The notes below the pieces were generated by a model, which was not told where the DNA came from, made no database searches, and saw only the letters and a program-made list of their open reading frames with translations. A stretch of 6,190 bases of DNA from Dehalococcoidia bacterium (GTDB lineage Bacteria > Chloroflexota > Dehalococcoidia > Dehalococcoidales > DAOWJC01), in contig DAOWJC010000161.1 of the NCBI GenBank assembly GCA_030640595.1, forward strand, positions 1 through 6,190. Direction: 5' to 3'. Within the stretch, counting starts at the first letter, position 1. Every line of letters begins with the position of its first letter. Positions 3,578 to 6,190 of this stretch are shown one piece after another. The translations under genes and the position numbers were made by a program.

Positions 3578-6190
3578 CCAATAATATATCATAGCCACCC
3601 AATTTATGGCTCTCAGTAAAGACACCCTCTCCAGGAACCCCGTCAACGAGTTGCCGAGACAGCGTTTCTTGCTTAATGTAGCCGGCAAAATCTTCCATAA
3701 CCTGCCTCACATAAGCCTCCCCTTGATAATAGGTAACAATATAATCAGCAATATCAAATCCGGCTGAGCGGCGCATTATCTGCAACCGGTGCACTATCTC
3801 TCGTGCCATTCCCTCAGCCCGAAGCTCAGGTGAAATCTCAGTGGGAACGGCTATAGCATTTTCATTATCTGAGCTAACCACATAACCCGGCTTATCAAGC
3901 TCCGCCACACTGTCAACAAATTCCATGCCCTTTACATTAAGCTCTTCCAAAATTTGAGGCTTTAGCCGCTCTAAACTTCTCTGTTCATTGCTGCTGGCCA
4001 CACTAACCACAACGTGAGCCAGTGGCTGGCGTACTTTTATCCCAGCCTGGCTCCGGGCAGCCCTGCCCAGGCTTGATATTTTCATCACCAGTCGGGTGTC
4101 AGCAGCTAACTGCTTATCAATTTTGTTCTCGTCAGCCACTGGAAAATCAGCCAGGTGAACACTCTCCGGAGCCTCGGGAAAGACCGAGCCAACCAGATTC
4201 TGATACATTTCCTCAGCCAGGAACGGAGTAAACGGAGCCAGTAGCTTTGATAGTGTAACCAGACATTGGTAAAGGGTAGTATATGCCGCCAGTTTATCGG
4301 CATCATTCTCACTCTTCCAGAATCGCCGACGGCTCCTACGCACATACCAGTTAGATAGGTCATCGACAAAGCTTTCTATCTTTCTCCCTGCCTCCGTTGG
4401 GCTATAACTATCCAGCGCTGAATCAACTTCAATTATGAGCTGATTAAGCTCAGAGATAATCCACTTATCAAGCTCCGATGGCTCTAATGAAGCCCCTTCA
4501 GCGCCAGGGGTGAAGTGGTCTATATTGGCGTAGGTGACAAAAAAAGAATAGACATTCCACAGTGTCAATAAAAAGCGGCGGGTTACCTCAGCCACCAATT
4601 CCTCAGAGAAACGACGCACATTACCCGGCGGTGAGGCAGTAAAACAATACCAGCGTAAAGCATCAGCGCCGTATTTATTAATTACTGCCGCCGGCTCAAC
4701 CACGTTCCCCTTGGCCTTGCTCATTTTCTCCCCTTTAGCATCAAGGATATGCCCCAGACAGATAACATTCTTGAAACAGGGACGAGTAAATAGCAAGGTA
4801 GATATAGCATGCAAACTGTAAAACCAGCCACGAGTCTGGTCAACAGCCTCACAAATATAATCGGCGGGAAATCGCCCATCCTCAAGCAAGGTATCATTCT
4901 CAAACGGATAGTGCCACTGGGCTACTGGCATGGCTCCGGAATCAAACCAACAGTCAATCACCTCTGGCACCCGCCGCATGGTTGCTCCACACTGAGGGCA
5001 ATCAAAGGTTAGCTCATCAACAAAGGGACGATGCAGATCCAAAGGCTCTTTTAATCCAGCAAACCCAGCCTTATTCCCCAATTCTCCCACACCGCTGACG
5101 CAATCATACTTGCCACAGGATTCACAACGCCATATATTAAGTGGCGTCCCCCAATATCTCTCCCTGGAGAATGCCCAGTCCACATTATTCTCCAGCCAGT
5201 CGCCAAAGCGACCATACTTGATATGCTCCGGATACCAGTTTATCCCATTATTACCAGCGATAAGGCTTTCTTTTACTGCTGTTGTCCTGATATACCAGGT
5301 CTGCTTGGCATAATAGAGGAGAGGCGTCTCACACCGCCAGCAGAAGGGATAGGTATGCCGAATCTTCTCACTCCGATAAAGGAGCCCCCTCGACTTCAGG
5401 TCATCCAGAATAAGCGGGTCAGCATCCTTAACAAACTTACCCGAAAAGGGATAACTCCCAGTGATTATGCCCTGCAAATCCACCGGGTGGACGAAATCCA
5501 GCCCCTGCTCAGCTCCCGCCTGATAGTCAACTTCGCCATAGGCAGGTGCCATATGTACAACGCCTGTCCCTTCCTCCAGAGATACAAAATCGGTGTCAAT
5601 CACTGGATAAGTCAGACCTCCCCGTGGTTCAGACCGTGTCTTGCGAACACCAGCCTCAATAAGTAGAGGGAAATGCTCACGCCCCACACTAAACTTATGT
5701 GGATTAAACAACGGTTCATACTGCGTCCCTATTAAGTCTCTTCCCTTAACCCTCTCTACCACTTCGCAACCACCTAACCCTACTTGCTTAATCAAGGCTG
5801 AAGCCAAGATAAGATACTCGTTGTCTAACTCCACCATCGCGTATTCAGCGTCAGAGGCTACTGCTAGGGCAGTGTTGCCTGGCAGCGTCCAAGGGGTAGT
5901 TGTCCAAGCAAGTAAATAGGTTGGTTTATCTCGTGAAAGCCCATAAAGCTTTTTCTGTCTAGTAGATTCCGATACCGGTGATGGTAAAACCCTAAACTTT
6001 ATGTAAACTGATGGGTCATCGGCATCCTGATAGCCAAGCGCTACCTCGTGGGAGCTGAGGGTGGTGCCGCAGCGAGGGCAATGAGGTGTAACCTTATAGC
6101 CCTGATATATCAGTCCCCTATCCCACATCTGCTTTATCGCCCACCAGCAGGTCTCAATATATTTATTGTCCATGGTAATATAGGGATGTT
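3552..6190 (-). CDS. ileS: Isoleucyl-tRNA synthetase, type 2 (eukaryote/Thermus-like), 5' end outside window
   Basis: This class Ia synthetase charges tRNA-Ile with isoleucine and edits mischarged valine, in the cytosol. The frame stays open to base 6190 and the ATG at 6173-6171 is inside conserved sequence (HPYITMDNKYIET), so 878 residues are visible and about 150 N-terminal ones, with the HIGH motif, are missing. Numbered from that internal Met: CPRCGTTLSSHEVALGY (32-48); the CP1 editing domain with WTTTPWTLPGN (90-100) and GTGVVHMAPAYGEVD (202-216), which carries the editing Asp; CWRC (278-281); SRERYWGTPL (336-345); CESC and CPQC (350-353, 392-395), likely zinc ligands; DQTRGWFYSLH; KMSKAKGN, the KMSKS loop with Ala in the last position (483-487); NVYSFFVTYAN; and DLSNWYVRRSRRRFW of the anticodon-binding domain. 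Overall it is much closer to the Thermus type 2 enzyme than to E. coli IleRS. After LNVK the usual LGP..GK-type block of some 60 residues seems absent near residue 760. The gene converges on ftsZ with a 129-base gap. Confidence 0.96.
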   Translation of the reverse strand, partial: HPYITMDNKYIETCWWAIKQMWDRGLIYQGYKVTPHCPRCGTTLSSHEVALGYQDADDPSVYIKFRVLPSPVSESTRQKKLYGLSRDKPTYLLAWTTTPWTLPGNTALAVASDAEYAMVELDNEYLILASALIKQVGLGGCEVVERVKGRDLIGTQYEPLFNPHKFSVGREHFPLLIEAGVRKTRSEPRGGLTYPVIDTDFVSLEEGTGVVHMAPAYGEVDYQAGAEQGLDFVHPVDLQGIITGSYPFSGKFVKDADPLILDDLKSRGLLYRSEKIRHTYPFCWRCETPLLYYAKQTWYIRTTAVKESLIAGNNGINWYPEHIKYGRFGDWLENNVDWAFSRERYWGTPLNIWRCESCGKYDCVSGVGELGNKAGFAGLKEPLDLHRPFVDELTFDCPQCGATMRRVPEVIDCWFDSGAMPVAQWHYPFENDTLLEDGRFPADYICEAVDQTRGWFYSLHAISTLLFTRPCFKNVICLGHILDAKGEKMSKAKGNVVEPAAVINKYGADALRWYCFTASPPGNVRRFSEELVAEVTRRFLLTLWNVYSFFVTYANIDHFTPGAEGASLEPSELDKWIISELNQLIIEVDSALDSYSPTEAGRKIESFVDDLSNWYVRRSRRRFWKSENDADKLAAYTTLYQCLVTLSKLLAPFTPFLAEEMYQNLVGSVFPEAPESVHLADFPVADENKIDKQLAADTRLVMKISSLGRAARSQAGIKVRQPLAHVVVSVASSNEQRSLERLKPQILEELNVKGMEFVDSVAELDKPGYVVSSDNENAIAVPTEISPELRAEGMAREIVHRLQIMRRSAGFDIADYIVTYYQGEAYVRQVMEDFAGYIKQETLSRQLVDGVPGEGVFTESHKLGGYDILLGVRRGTVY

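Noticed and set aside
5223..5666. A 147-codon open frame on the plus strand inside ileS
   Set aside because: It lies antisense to strongly conserved IleRS sequence, has no clear ribosome binding site, and its translation resembles no protein. It is a shadow frame.
6171..6173. ATG at 6173-6171 as the start of ileS
   Set aside because: It lies inside conserved IleRS sequence (TMDNKYIET), the frame continues to base 6190, and the HIGH-motif domain would be missing.

Overview
The window looks like a chromosomal segment of a wall-less or wall-reduced bacterium. My best guess is Chloroflexota, class Dehalococcoidia or a close relative. That guess rests on gene layout and on protein features remembered from the family, not on a search. 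GC content is moderate and every plus-strand start has a strong purine-rich Shine-Dalgarno sequence (GGAGG type). The predicted proteins are housekeeping ones. I see no mobile element, CRISPR array, tRNA or rRNA.

Plus strand, 1-3422: a short remnant of the division and cell wall (dcw) cluster, in one direction with small gaps. It begins with the 3' two-thirds of rsmH, the 16S rRNA C1402 N4-methyltransferase, cut by the left window edge. Next comes a 101-residue aromatic-rich protein I do not recognise (657-962). Then follow complete ftsA (1015-2235), the actin-like membrane anchor of the division ring, and complete ftsZ (2292-3422), the tubulin-like ring GTPase. The genes that normally lie between rsmH and ftsA (ftsL, ftsI, murE, murF, mraY, murD, ftsW, murG, murC, ftsQ) are absent. 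The organism therefore keeps the FtsA/FtsZ ring module next to rsmH, with one unknown small gene where the peptidoglycan block would be.

Intergenic 3423-3551: the two transcription units converge here. The stretch is dense in inverted repeats: a small hairpin, a strong hairpin with a T-rich tail that fits a terminator for ftsZ, an alternative or pseudoknot pairing, and a GC-rich inverted repeat that straddles the ileS stop codon.

Minus strand, 6190-3552: most of ileS, isoleucyl-tRNA synthetase of the type 2 (eukaryote/Thermus-like) family, open at the right window edge. The catalytic KMSKS loop, CP1 editing domain, four CxxC zinc motifs and anticodon-binding domain are visible. The N-terminal HIGH motif lies outside the window. 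A block of the C-terminal domain normally present in this family seems to be missing in frame.

No wholly new system is evident. The points most worth a second look are the collapsed dcw cluster with its unknown small protein, the FtsZ tail that runs past the usual C-terminal peptide, the shortened IleRS C-terminal region, and the structured convergent intergenic region.
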